Source: Candidatus Omnitrophota bacterium
GTDB lineage: Bacteria; Omnitrophota; Gorgyraeia; Gygaellales; Profunditerraquicolaceae
Direction: 5' to 3'
Length of the DNA: 44,606 nucleotides
Assembly: GCA_016867115.1 (NCBI GenBank)
Contig: VGKG01000004.1
Coordinates: 70,536-115,141, forward strand
Position 1 is the first letter of the stretch; each line of letters starts with the position of its first letter. The translations under genes and the position numbers were made by a program. A model generated the notes under the pieces. The model made no database searches and had not been told where the DNA came from. It worked only from the letters and a program-made list of their open reading frames with translations. Of the stretch, positions 26,906-34,803 are shown piece after piece.

Positions 26906-27894
26906 GATTCTTCTTTCAGTTTAAGGGAGAGCAGCCCTTTTATAAAATATACCCCGTAGGCAAGATGGGTCAGGATTGTCCCGGAAAAAACCAAAAACAT
27001 AAGCCTCAAATCCCTGTTAAAAGAAAAAATGAGCGCTGAAAATAAATAAAGGCCTGTAGCAGACAGATAAAGCAGCCTCAAAGCGGGGAAGAACAATGAC
27101 ATGATCCCGCCGCAAAAGAGCGCCAGCAAGAATAGCGAAGGCATGAAATATGCGAACCGCAGCGAAGTCTGAGGGTATTTTTTCACGAAGTAGCCTCTAT
27201 GCAGGGCATAATTAGCCACCTGCGCAAGATGCGCAAGATAAAGCTGCCTGCGGTGATGAAATACCAAAACCTTCGGGTCATAGATGATCTTTTTCTTCAA
27301 TTTTCCGGTGATATCCAGGCAAAACTTGGTATCTTCACCCGGCCAGAAACTGGTTTTAAAACCGCCTAACTCCTGCATCGCGGACTTACGCACCAGAAAA
27401 TTGCAGCTCGGGAAATCATCCACCTCTCTTTTTGTTTTCGGAACATAGCGGTAGACAAAAGTTCCGCTGACTAAAAACGAGGCGTAAACCCTTCCGCTCG
27501 CCTGCTGACGCAGGTTGTCTTCGGCAGGCGTCACTGCCGGCCCGCCTACTGCTGCGACACTTTCGTCTTTAAAGTTGATCACGGCATTCTTCAGCCAATC
27601 GGGTTGCGGATAGGCGTCATCGTCAATAAAGGCAATGATCTCGCCCTTGGCGTATTTTAACGCCAAATCCCGCTTGTCTGCAGGACAGACCGGTCCGGTG
27701 GGAAAAATACTTACAGGGACAGGTCTCTTGGTAGCGCAAGTAATAGATTTGGCGAGATCTGTCCCGTGCCATGTTTCTGAGTCCGGCAGGACGATCACCT
27801 CAAAATCCGGATAATCGAGGGCGAGGCACTTAGCGGCGCACTCTTCTAATCTCTTTTGCCAGGTTTTTACGGCGATAATAATCGATACGGTCAT
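26902..27894 (-). CDS. GT2-family glycosyltransferase with C-terminal membrane helices
   Basis: The 330-residue protein begins TVSIIIAVKTWQKRLEEC, has VIVLPDSE, then TGPVCPADKRDLALKYAKGE and AFIDDDAYPQPDWL with the DDD metal motif. CNFLVRKSAMQELGGF and GEDTKFCLDI supply the acceptor loop and catalytic acid. Residues about 245-320 form two or three membrane helices. Residues 44-60 are encoded by a 50-bp palindromic repeat, so the segment between the PDSE strand and TGP is longer than I expect for the family. The first 65 bp overlap the upstream GT2; the N-terminal beta strand is in the overlap, so the overlap must be real. Confidence 0.9.
   Translation of the reverse strand: MTVSIIIAVKTWQKRLEECAAKCLALDYPDFEVIVLPDSETWHGTDLAKSITCATKRPVPVSIFPTGPVCPADKRDLALKYAKGEIIAFIDDDAYPQPDWLKNAVINFKDESVAAVGGPAVTPAEDNLRQQASGRVYASFLVSGTFVYRYVPKTKREVDDFPSCNFLVRKSAMQELGGFKTSFWPGEDTKFCLDITGKLKKKIIYDPKVLVFHHRRQLYLAHLAQVANYALHRGYFVKKYPQTSLRFAYFMPSLFLLALFCGGIMSLFFPALRLLYLSATGLYLFSALIFSFNRDLRLMFLVFSGTILTHLAYGVYFIKGLLSLKLKEES
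27716..27765. repeat. 50-bp palindromic element, copy B, inside a GT2 gene
   Basis: GGGACAGGTCTC (27716-27727) and GAGATCTGTCCC (27754-27765) are inverted arms with one mismatch around a 26-nt loop. The 50 bp match the element at 36021-36070 at 44 of 50 positions; all six differences are transitions. Here it lies in frame in the GT2 gene, encoding residues 44-60 (GTDLAKSITCATKRPVP), so it is a repeat inserted into, and translated with, a protein gene. Confidence 0.9.
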
Positions 27895-28624
27895 AGTATT
27901 TCAAGATGTGCATCCGGTAAAATATGGCCAGCGTATCAATAGCGATATCGGATGCCGCGCCAAAGCCTACGCGCGTATATTTTCTCTGGAAATTGAGTAC
28001 GATCGGCGCCTCAATGATACGGTAACCCAGATGATGCGCGTTCACCAGGACCTCCAGGTCAAAGGCGTACTTTTTCACCAGGATCCTTGGGAAGACCTTA
28101 CGTAGGACTTCGACCTTAAAGAGCTTAAGGCCTGTCTGCGTATCATGACAGGGAAGGTTAAACAGTAACCTTACCAAAAGATAATACCCGAAGCTAAAGA
28201 TCCTCCTCTGTAACGGATACTCTACGACAGAATTAGGGTGCAGCTTAGAACCGATGACAATATCCGCATTATCGAGGCGCATGATATCAAAAAGCGTCTG
28301 TACCTGATTCGGATGCAGGTCCAGGTCCGCATCCAGAAAAACTACATAAGCCCCGCTTACATAATGCAGGGCCTTCTTTATAGCCCTGCCCTTTCCCAGA
28401 TTAAAGGGGTTCTTCTTGACAATGAGCTGCTCAGGGTAACGGCTGATAAGGCCGCTTGCTTTCTGGAAGGTATCGTCGGTTGAGCCGTCATCGATTATGA
28501 TCAGCTCCCAGGGGCAGCCGAAATCATCGAAGGTCGCGGCTGTCTCGGCGATGCTGTGCTCGATGCGGCTGCCTTCGTTAAAGGCTGGCATCACTATGGA
28601 AACTTTTTCTTTAAGGTTACGCAT
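27830..28624 (-). CDS. GT2 dolichyl-phosphate-sugar-synthase-like glycosyltransferase
   Basis: This 264-residue protein resembles DPM1/ALG5-type enzymes, which transfer a sugar from a nucleotide donor to a polyprenyl phosphate. VSIVMPAFNEGSRIEHSI, LIIIDDGSTDDT, NPFNLGKGRAIKKAL and FLDADLDLHP (DAD) are the canonical motifs; IVIGSKLHPNSVVEYP and CHDTQTGLKLFK follow. No C-terminal membrane domain is present; the C-terminus ends in a basic tail (RRKNLAKEIRRVRR) that could bind membrane phosphates. It overlaps the next GT2 by 65 bp and the flippase by 8 bp. Confidence 0.92.
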   Translation of the reverse strand: MRNLKEKVSIVMPAFNEGSRIEHSIAETAATFDDFGCPWELIIIDDGSTDDTFQKASGLISRYPEQLIVKKNPFNLGKGRAIKKALHYVSGAYVVFLDADLDLHPNQVQTLFDIMRLDNADIVIGSKLHPNSVVEYPLQRRIFSFGYYLLVRLLFNLPCHDTQTGLKLFKVEVLRKVFPRILVKKYAFDLEVLVNAHHLGYRIIEAPIVLNFQRKYTRVGFGAASDIAIDTLAIFYRMHILKYYDRIDYYRRKNLAKEIRRVRR

Positions 28625-29885
28625 TCGCTAAACGGCCCTTTTTTCTCAGGGTCAATACGAGCCCGAGGTGGACCAAAAAAAGCACCAGTCCATTCAGGCA
28701 AAGGATCAGCTGCACCTGAAAAAGGTTATAATGGAATATGGCAATGCACAGATATTGAAACAAAGTGAAAATAAAAAGGTATTTTAAAAACCTGAAATCT
28801 TTTATAGAGAGAAGGTAAGTATAGAGAATATACAGTAATGTAAAAAAACTCATCGACACACTGAACATCCTCCCAAGCAGGATCGATTCGGGATTCGCCT
28901 TGCCGGTAAGGATATTCAGGAAGAATGCCGGAAAAAGGTTATAAACAAGTGCGGCCAGGATACAAAGTCCGCCCGCATAGAGAAGCGATCTGTTTAAGAT
29001 GTGCAGGGTCTCCTTATTCTGGGAGTTCAGGCCGCTGGTCTTGGGGAACATCACGATCCCGATAGCCAAGGGAAGGAACAAAAAAATCTTGCCGACCATC
29101 TGAGCCAGCGAATAAATACCCGAATCTTCGGGACTGAAATAATATTTTACAAGTATCAGATCTATGCCAACCAGGAAATAAAAACAAAACTGGGCTATAG
29201 CTACAGGGATCAGAAAGGAAAACGCCTCTTTATAGCCTATCCTCTCTTTTACCGCCGCCAAAGATATACGGCTGCGTAAAGGATAATAATAGATGGCGAT
29301 AGCGGCAATATTCGAAAGAAGAAGCGCCCCCAGCGCACCGGCAATCTTGTAGCCGAGAATGAGAAAAACAAAAGCCATTAAAAGTTTCAGAATGCCGCTG
29401 ATCAAAACAGAAGCAGTGAGCCAGCCAAAGAGTTCTAATCCCTGCACCCCGCCGGCAAATACGGGGATCAGCCACGTAGAGGCGAGTAAAAGCGCAAGGA
29501 GGTAACCGCTGGCCACAGAGGGAATCTTCAGGACCCGGATCAGATACACCGAGATGAGCCAGAAGATAAAAAGCGTGGCTATCGAGAGGAACGCGGTCTT
29601 TCTGGTCAGGTCCGATAAAAACGAATCTGCCGAAGCCTGCTGGTTCCGGGCGCTAAACTCGGCGCAAAATTTAGCCACCGGCACCTGAACCGTGGCCAGC
29701 GGAGCTGAAATAACGGAGAATATGGCTAGCAGCGAATTAAACGCGGCAAAGTCCGCAGGCGTTAATTTATGGGCGATCAATAGCTGATAAAGCAGGGCGG
29801 TGAAGTTAGCCAGTAGCGTACCCACAAATACGAGGATAATATTCCTGGTATAATGGTCTATATTCTTTAGATGTTTGAATATCAT
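28617..29885 (-). CDS. Wzx-like polysaccharide flippase
   Basis: The 422-residue protein is almost entirely hydrophobic, with about 12 membrane helices in two bundles. NIILVFVGTLLANFTALLYQ near the start, PADFAAFNSLLAIFSVISAP and a second half beginning YKEAFSFLIPVAIAQF fit the MATE/Wzx (PST) export family, which moves lipid-linked oligosaccharides across the inner membrane. FYFLVGIDLILVKYYFSPEDSGIYS is a typical helix-loop of these proteins. It is the first gene of the glycan locus after tyrS, 7 bp from it, and is probably read through from the housekeeping genes. Confidence 0.9.
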   Translation of the reverse strand: MIFKHLKNIDHYTRNIILVFVGTLLANFTALLYQLLIAHKLTPADFAAFNSLLAIFSVISAPLATVQVPVAKFCAEFSARNQQASADSFLSDLTRKTAFLSIATLFIFWLISVYLIRVLKIPSVASGYLLALLLASTWLIPVFAGGVQGLELFGWLTASVLISGILKLLMAFVFLILGYKIAGALGALLLSNIAAIAIYYYPLRSRISLAAVKERIGYKEAFSFLIPVAIAQFCFYFLVGIDLILVKYYFSPEDSGIYSLAQMVGKIFLFLPLAIGIVMFPKTSGLNSQNKETLHILNRSLLYAGGLCILAALVYNLFPAFFLNILTGKANPESILLGRMFSVSMSFFTLLYILYTYLLSIKDFRFLKYLFIFTLFQYLCIAIFHYNLFQVQLILCLNGLVLFLVHLGLVLTLRKKGRLANA

Positions 29886-29892
29886 GGCCCTG

Positions 29893-31056
29893 CTAAACTA
29901 TAATTTTCAGGAACCTGCGGCCGCCGACCTTAAGCACGCCTGCTTCTTTAAGGATGAGGCTTTCACTCTCTACTTTTACGTCGTTAAAGATTACCGCACC
30001 CTGTTTAAGGAGCCTGCGCGCCTCATTGCCGCTCTTCACCAGGCCGCTTTCAACAAGCACGGTTAAAACCGCCCTTGTTCCGTCAGTCTTGTATTCAGGC
30101 ATTTCCGCGGGGAGCTCTTTCTGGCTGAAGACGCGTTCAAACTCAGCTGCTGCCTCTTCTGCTGCTGCCGGAGAATGATACTGCGTGATAATCTCCCTGG
30201 CAAGCCGTACCTTGGCCTCTTTTGGATGCATCTTTCTGACTTCTTCCAGGTCTACATCAGTAAGAAGCTCGTAATATTTGAGCATCAGGCTGTCGGAGAT
30301 GGACATGACCTTGCCGAACATCTCCTTAGCCGGTTCATTGATGCCGATGTAATTGCCGAAGGACTTGCTCATCTTCTGCACGCCGTCAGTGCCTTCAAGC
30401 AGAGGCATGGTAATAACTACCTGGGGCTCCTGGTTAAAATCTTTCTGCATGTCCCTGCCGACTAAGAGATTAAATATCTGGTCTGTCCCTCCGATCTCGA
30501 CATCAGCCTTAAGCATGACCGAATCATAACCCTGAAACACCGGATAGATGAACTCCGTCAAAAATATAGGCTTTCCTTCTTCTCTTCTTTTAACAAAATC
30601 ATCTCTTTCAAGAAGCCTGGTGGCGGTATAGTGAGTAAGCAAGCTGCCAAACTCAAGCCCCTGCATGTGTTCAAACCACTGGCTATTAAATACAACCTCA
30701 AGCTTATCCATATTAAGAACTTTACCGACCTGCTTTTTATAAGTAGTGGCGTTCTTTTGGACTTCTTCTTTGGTGAGCTGCTTGCGTATTTCGGAACGTC
30801 CGCTGGGATCTCCGATCATGCCGGTGAAATCGCCGATCAGGAAATAAACCTTATGGCCAAGGTCCTGGAACTGACGCAGCTTCCTCAAAAGTACAGTGTG
30901 CCCCAGGTGCAGGTCCGGCGCAGTGGGATCAAAGCCTGCTTTTATATGCAGCGGCCTCTTCTCTCCTAATTTCTTGCGTAGTTCATCTTCTGAGATTATT
31001 TCAACGATTCCGCGCTTGATAATCTCAATCTGTTTATCGATGTCAATTTTGTGCAT
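29893..31056 (-). CDS. tyrS: Tyrosyl-tRNA synthetase
   Basis: The 387-residue enzyme charges tRNA-Tyr. Class I signatures are H50-LGH (DLHLGHTVLL) and KMSKS at 228-232. The tyrosine site has VEIGGTDQIFNLLVGRD, and a C-terminal S4 RNA-binding domain covers about 325-385 (NEARRLLKQGAVIFNDVKV). The HLGH and GDPSGRSE pattern suggests the TyrZ-like branch. GGGGGAG lies 7 nt before ATG 31056 and abuts a long hairpin in the leader. It lies directly upstream of the glycan locus. Confidence 0.97.
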   Translation of the reverse strand: MHKIDIDKQIEIIKRGIVEIISEDELRKKLGEKRPLHIKAGFDPTAPDLHLGHTVLLRKLRQFQDLGHKVYFLIGDFTGMIGDPSGRSEIRKQLTKEEVQKNATTYKKQVGKVLNMDKLEVVFNSQWFEHMQGLEFGSLLTHYTATRLLERDDFVKRREEGKPIFLTEFIYPVFQGYDSVMLKADVEIGGTDQIFNLLVGRDMQKDFNQEPQVVITMPLLEGTDGVQKMSKSFGNYIGINEPAKEMFGKVMSISDSLMLKYYELLTDVDLEEVRKMHPKEAKVRLAREIITQYHSPAAAEEAAAEFERVFSQKELPAEMPEYKTDGTRAVLTVLVESGLVKSGNEARRLLKQGAVIFNDVKVESESLILKEAGVLKVGGRRFLKIIV

Positions 31057-31068
31057 CTGACTTCTCCC

Positions 31069-31107
31069 CCGGGGACGCCCCTAAGACAGCCTTAAGAACG
31101 TCCCCGG
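31069..31107. repeat. REP-like hairpin in the tyrS leader
   Basis: CCGGGGACG (31069-31077) and CGTCCCCGG (31099-31107) are perfect 9-bp inverted arms around a 21-nt loop, which itself has a TAAG/CTTA mini-stem. It fills most of the 67-bp gap between rpsA and tyrS and ends at the tyrS Shine-Dalgarno. No T-run follows on the minus strand, so it is not a standard terminator. It resembles REP/foldback elements rather than a T-box. Confidence 0.65.
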
Positions 31108-31123
31108 CTATTTAAAGAGCGCC

Positions 31124-32665
31124 CTAAATCTTAGCGCTCAGGCCAATCTTTGCCTGTTCCACGTCGACCTTGATCACCTTGACCTTGATCTTGTCTCCGG
31201 GCTTAAGTTGAGCAGATACTTCTTTGTCTATCTCGCTGGCAAAGACAAGGCCTTCCAACTCCTCATCCAGCTTCACAAAGACCCCGAAATCGGTGATGCT
31301 GACCACTTCCGCCTCCAGCACCGTATCGATCGGATACTTCACTGCTATCTCAGGCCAGGGATTAGGCATCAGCTGTTTAAGCCCCAGGGCGATCCGGCGG
31401 TTTGCCGCATCCACCGAAAGGATGACTACTTCCGCCTTTTGCCCCTTTTTCAATACATCCTGGGGATGCGCGACCCTCTTTGTCCAGGACATATCCGAGA
31501 CGTGGATCATGCCTTCGAGATTACTGTCCAGCTCCACAAACGCTCCGTAATCCGTGAAACCGCGCACCTTTCCCGAAACCTTGGTCCCGACCGGGTATTT
31601 GGCTTCCGCCTCAAGCCAGGGATTCTGCTCCAGCTGCTTTAAGCTTAGCGAGATCCTGCGGGCATCCTTATCCACGTTCAGCACCTGGGTCTCTACGATA
31701 TCTCCGACTGCGAACATCTCGCTCGGATTTGAGACCCTCTTGGTCCAGGAGATCTCGGAGACATGCACCAGGCCTTCGATTCCCTTATCCAGCTCGACAA
31801 ATACTCCGTAAGGCACGATATTAACCACCTTGCCCTTGATCTTTGTGCCGACCGGAAACTTGGTCTCGATATCCTGCCAGGGATCAGGAAGGCGCTGCTT
31901 AAGGCCAAGCGAGATCTTGCCTGCCTCGCGGTCCATATTCAGCACCATGACCTCGATCTTATCGCCGATGGCCACAATCTCCGAAGGATGGCTGATCTTT
32001 GACCAGGACATGTCGGTGATGTAAAGCAGCCCGTCGATGCCGCCCATGTCCACGAATGCGCCAAAATCCGTGATCGCCTTGACCGTACCCGGATAGACCT
32101 GGCCGATCTTCAATTCCTGCCAGAGCTTGCCCTTGACCTCATCGCGCTCCTTCTGCACTGCCTCGCGGCGGCTCAGGATTATGCTGCGGCGCAGGTTGTT
32201 CACCTTGACGATCTTGAACTTGAAAGGCTTGTACATGATGTCTTTTTCAGGCTGCCCTTTGAAAGCGGAGAGCGAACTGGGCAGGAACCCTTCTACTCCC
32301 ATGCAGTCGACCAGGTATCCGCCCTTCACCTTCTTTACCGGACGGCCGTCAATGAGCTCGCCGGTGGTTGAGAACTTCACCACTTTATCCCAACCTTGGA
32401 TACGCAGGGCCTTTTCGCGCGAGAGCTCGATATTACCGGCATCGTTCTCTACGGAATCCACATAAAACTCAAGTTCTCTCCCCACTTCCAGGTCCGGGGG
32501 GGTGAACTCCGTGATCGAGACGATTCCCTCTGATTTAAAACCCACATCCACCAGGACCTCTTTCGTCCTGATGCCTACTATTTTGCCCGTAACTACCTGT
32601 CCTTCCCGGACAATCCTGATACTTTGAGCGTAAAGTTCTTCCATTTCAGATTTTGTTTCCGGCAT
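31124..32665 (-). CDS. rpsA: 30S ribosomal protein S1
   Basis: The 513-residue protein consists of six S1 RNA-binding domains in a row (starting near residues 20, 103, 188, 274, 361 and 447), each with patterns such as GxVxxITDFGAFVDMGGIDGL and HPSEIVAIGDKIEVMVLNMD. Bacterial S1 helps load mRNAs on the 30S subunit. The domain count matches the classical type. AGGAG lies 6 nt before ATG 32665. The 167-bp leader has an extra, strong Shine-Dalgarno with a two-codon open frame, and a candidate -10 box, which suggests the gene has its own promoter. Confidence 0.96.
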   Translation of the reverse strand: MPETKSEMEELYAQSIRIVREGQVVTGKIVGIRTKEVLVDVGFKSEGIVSITEFTPPDLEVGRELEFYVDSVENDAGNIELSREKALRIQGWDKVVKFSTTGELIDGRPVKKVKGGYLVDCMGVEGFLPSSLSAFKGQPEKDIMYKPFKFKIVKVNNLRRSIILSRREAVQKERDEVKGKLWQELKIGQVYPGTVKAITDFGAFVDMGGIDGLLYITDMSWSKISHPSEIVAIGDKIEVMVLNMDREAGKISLGLKQRLPDPWQDIETKFPVGTKIKGKVVNIVPYGVFVELDKGIEGLVHVSEISWTKRVSNPSEMFAVGDIVETQVLNVDKDARRISLSLKQLEQNPWLEAEAKYPVGTKVSGKVRGFTDYGAFVELDSNLEGMIHVSDMSWTKRVAHPQDVLKKGQKAEVVILSVDAANRRIALGLKQLMPNPWPEIAVKYPIDTVLEAEVVSITDFGVFVKLDEELEGLVFASEIDKEVSAQLKPGDKIKVKVIKVDVEQAKIGLSAKI

Positions 32666-32718
32666 TTCTTTCTCCTTTTTTTTAATCAGTGTTTGTTATT
32701 GTCCGATAGTAAACAACT

Positions 32719-32744
32719 TTAGTTCAAAAAAACACCTCCTCCTT
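32719..32744 (-). promoter_or_regulatory. Strong Shine-Dalgarno with two-codon frame in rpsA leader
   Basis: The minus strand reads AAGGAGGAGGTG (32744-32733), a near-perfect match to the 16S rRNA tail, about 68 nt before the rpsA start. A TTG 5 nt later is followed by one codon and TAA. No longer frame uses it. It may be a ribosome-standby or autoregulatory site; function is inference. Confidence 0.4.
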
Positions 32745-32767
32745 GGATGAATTCTTAACGCTTTTTG

Positions 32768-32796
32768 ATAATAAGACGCGGGTGTTTCGGCTTGAA
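32768..32796 (-). promoter_or_regulatory. Candidate sigma-70 promoter for rpsA
   Basis: On the minus strand TTCAAG (32796-32791) is separated by 17 bp from TATTAT (32773-32768). The -10 box matches 5 of 6 consensus positions, the -35 box only 3 of 6. It lies about 100 bp before rpsA in one of the few sizeable gaps among the housekeeping genes. Confidence 0.3.
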
Positions 32797-32832
32797 GCTT
32801 GCCAGAGATGCTAGGCAGGAATAAATAGGCCC

Positions 32833-33420
32833 CTAATTGCATGAAAGATGCCTTACCCTTTCCATGATCAGTTTCGCGATATCCTGATAAGGCATCCCCC
32901 TTTCTATGAGAATTTGCTCTCCGAAATGAACCGTGACTTTTACGGGTTTAATGAACTTGGCTCCCTTAGGGAGTGCCTCATCAGTGCCTTTAATGCAGGC
33001 AGGGATTACCGGTACGCCGCTCTTTGCGGCCAAAAATCCGATCCCGGGCTGAGGCTCGTCAGAGACCTTTTCCATCCTGCGGCTTCCTTCCGGGAATAAG
33101 ACCAGCGGCTCCCCAGAATCAAGAAAACTAAGGGCCTTTTTTATGGCAGAGAGGTCCGCGGTATCCCTTTTAAGAGGAAAAGTGCGCACCTGCCTGAGCA
33201 GCCAGGCGAAAGCCGGATTAAAGAAGAGGTCGTGACGCGCCATATAATTTAAAGGCCGGGAAGTAGCGATGCCTAAAGCGATAGGATCAAGGTAACTGAC
33301 ATGATTGCTGGCTAAGATAAACGCTCCTTTTTTAGGTATATTCTCAACGCCGTACGCCCTGAACCTGAAAAGTATTTTATAGATCAAAAAGCTTAACGCC
33401 CTAAGAATTATATAGACCAT
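32833..33420 (-). CDS. plsC: 1-acyl-sn-glycerol-3-phosphate acyltransferase
   Basis: This 195-residue membrane-associated enzyme adds the second acyl chain to make phosphatidic acid. N39-H40-VSYLD45 is the catalytic HX4D motif, FPEGSRR (109-115) binds the glycerol phosphate, and VPVIPACIKG is the usual later block. An N-terminal hydrophobic segment (1-20) anchors it. Length is short but within the PlsC range. It sits 3 bp from the phosphohexomutase gene. A lyso-lipid acyltransferase of other specificity cannot be excluded. Confidence 0.92.
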   Translation of the reverse strand: MVYIILRALSFLIYKILFRFRAYGVENIPKKGAFILASNHVSYLDPIALGIATSRPLNYMARHDLFFNPAFAWLLRQVRTFPLKRDTADLSAIKKALSFLDSGEPLVLFPEGSRRMEKVSDEPQPGIGFLAAKSGVPVIPACIKGTDEALPKGAKFIKPVKVTVHFGEQILIERGMPYQDIAKLIMERVRHLSCN

Positions 33421-33423
33421 CTC

Positions 33424-34803
33424 TTATGCGTGGATGAGCTCACCGCCCAGATCCAGGAGCTGTTTTGCCCGGCTTAAGCTCTTTGATTCGGAATACAGGC
33501 GCATGAGCGGCTCAGTGCCGGAGGCGCGAAACATGAGCCAGCTGCCGTCTTTCAGGATAAGCTTTACGCCGTCAAAATCTTTGACCTGGGCCACCTTCTC
33601 ACCCAAAATCTCCTGCGGAAAATCCTCTTTTTTAGGCGCAACCGGCGCTTTATCCAGATGCAGGTCGCAGCGCAGGTAATAGTATTTTCCGAACTCTTTC
33701 TCCATCTCATTTAAGATCTTCAGGATATTCTTCCTGCGGTAGCTCATCATCTCAAGCAAAAGCAATCCGGCCATAGTCCCGTCGCGCTCAGGGATATAAT
33801 TTTTTACGCCCATGCCGCCTGCCTCTTCTCCTCCGGCGACAATATCTTTAGTCTCCATAAGATTAGAAATATATTTAAAGCCGACCGGGGTCTCATAGAG
33901 AGGCACACCGAGAGTCTCGGCAATATTATCGATCATATTCGTGCCGCAGATAGTCTTTACAATGCCGCCTGACCAGCCGCGGTCCTGATTTAAATGCAGG
34001 GCCAGGAGCCCGAGTATCTTCTGCGGATGGATGAATACTCCTCCCGGAGCAACCGCAGCCAGCCTGTCCGCATCGCCGTCTAAGGCTACTCCCAGATCAA
34101 ACTTCTCTTCTTTCATGCGCCGTATCAGTTCTTTAAGGTTACCCTGAACCGGCTCCGGCCTGCTCCTGCCGAAAGAGGGATTAAAATCACTGCGCATGAA
34201 CTCCACTTCGATGCCTGTGCCTTTAAGTACCTCGCCAAAAAAGGAGTTGCCTGCTCCGTACATGGCATCGACCAGGACGCGGAACTTCTTCTTCTTTATC
34301 TGCTTCAGGTCGATGTAGGCGCGGATGAACTTGATGTAATCGGAAGCAAAATCGGCCTTCTCTACCTTGACGTTACTGCCTGCCTCTTTTACCGCAGTAT
34401 TCCCCAGAAGGCTCTCCACTTTATCGGTCACTTCCACATCCGCAGCTCCGCCGGATGAGTTCTTTATCTTAAATCCGTTATATTCGCAGGGATTATGCGA
34501 AGCAGTGATCATAATACCCAGATCCAGTCTCCTTAATTTCACCGCCAGGCTTAAAGTGGGCGTGGGGATAATCCGGTCGGAAAGTTGGGTGCGGATGCCG
34601 TTATTGGCAAAGACTTCCGCCGCGATCTCGGCAAAGCGGTCGGACATAAAACGGCTGTCGTAACCTACGGCAACGGACTTACCTGTACCCAGATAATCCG
34701 CCACTGCCTGAGAGACGATCTTCAGGTTCTTGAAAGTATAGTTGTCAGCGATGATGCCTCTCCAGCCGTCAGTCCCGAACTTGATCTCATTATAGCTAAG
34801 CAT
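33424..34803 (-). CDS. Phosphoglucomutase/phosphomannomutase
   Basis: This 459-residue alpha-D-phosphohexomutase has all four domains: FGTDGWRG (9-16), the phosphoserine loop TASHNP with S102, metal-binding DGDADR (242-247), sugar-binding GGEEAGG near 325, and the phosphate-binding RASGTEPLMR near 430. It interconverts sugar 6- and 1-phosphates and could supply glucose-1-phosphate to RmlA. It overlaps rpe by 8 bp. Choice between glucose, mannose and glucosamine substrates cannot be made; the GGEEAGG loop favours glucose or mannose rather than glucosamine. Confidence 0.94.
   Translation of the reverse strand: MLSYNEIKFGTDGWRGIIADNYTFKNLKIVSQAVADYLGTGKSVAVGYDSRFMSDRFAEIAAEVFANNGIRTQLSDRIIPTPTLSLAVKLRRLDLGIMITASHNPCEYNGFKIKNSSGGAADVEVTDKVESLLGNTAVKEAGSNVKVEKADFASDYIKFIRAYIDLKQIKKKKFRVLVDAMYGAGNSFFGEVLKGTGIEVEFMRSDFNPSFGRSRPEPVQGNLKELIRRMKEEKFDLGVALDGDADRLAAVAPGGVFIHPQKILGLLALHLNQDRGWSGGIVKTICGTNMIDNIAETLGVPLYETPVGFKYISNLMETKDIVAGGEEAGGMGVKNYIPERDGTMAGLLLLEMMSYRRKNILKILNEMEKEFGKYYYLRCDLHLDKAPVAPKKEDFPQEILGEKVAQVKDFDGVKLILKDGSWLMFRASGTEPLMRLYSESKSLSRAKQLLDLGGELIHA

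Noticed and set aside
31069-31107. Intrinsic terminator after rpsA
   Set aside because: The stem is strong, but a G-rich stretch and not a T-run follows on the transcribed strand, and it abuts the tyrS Shine-Dalgarno.
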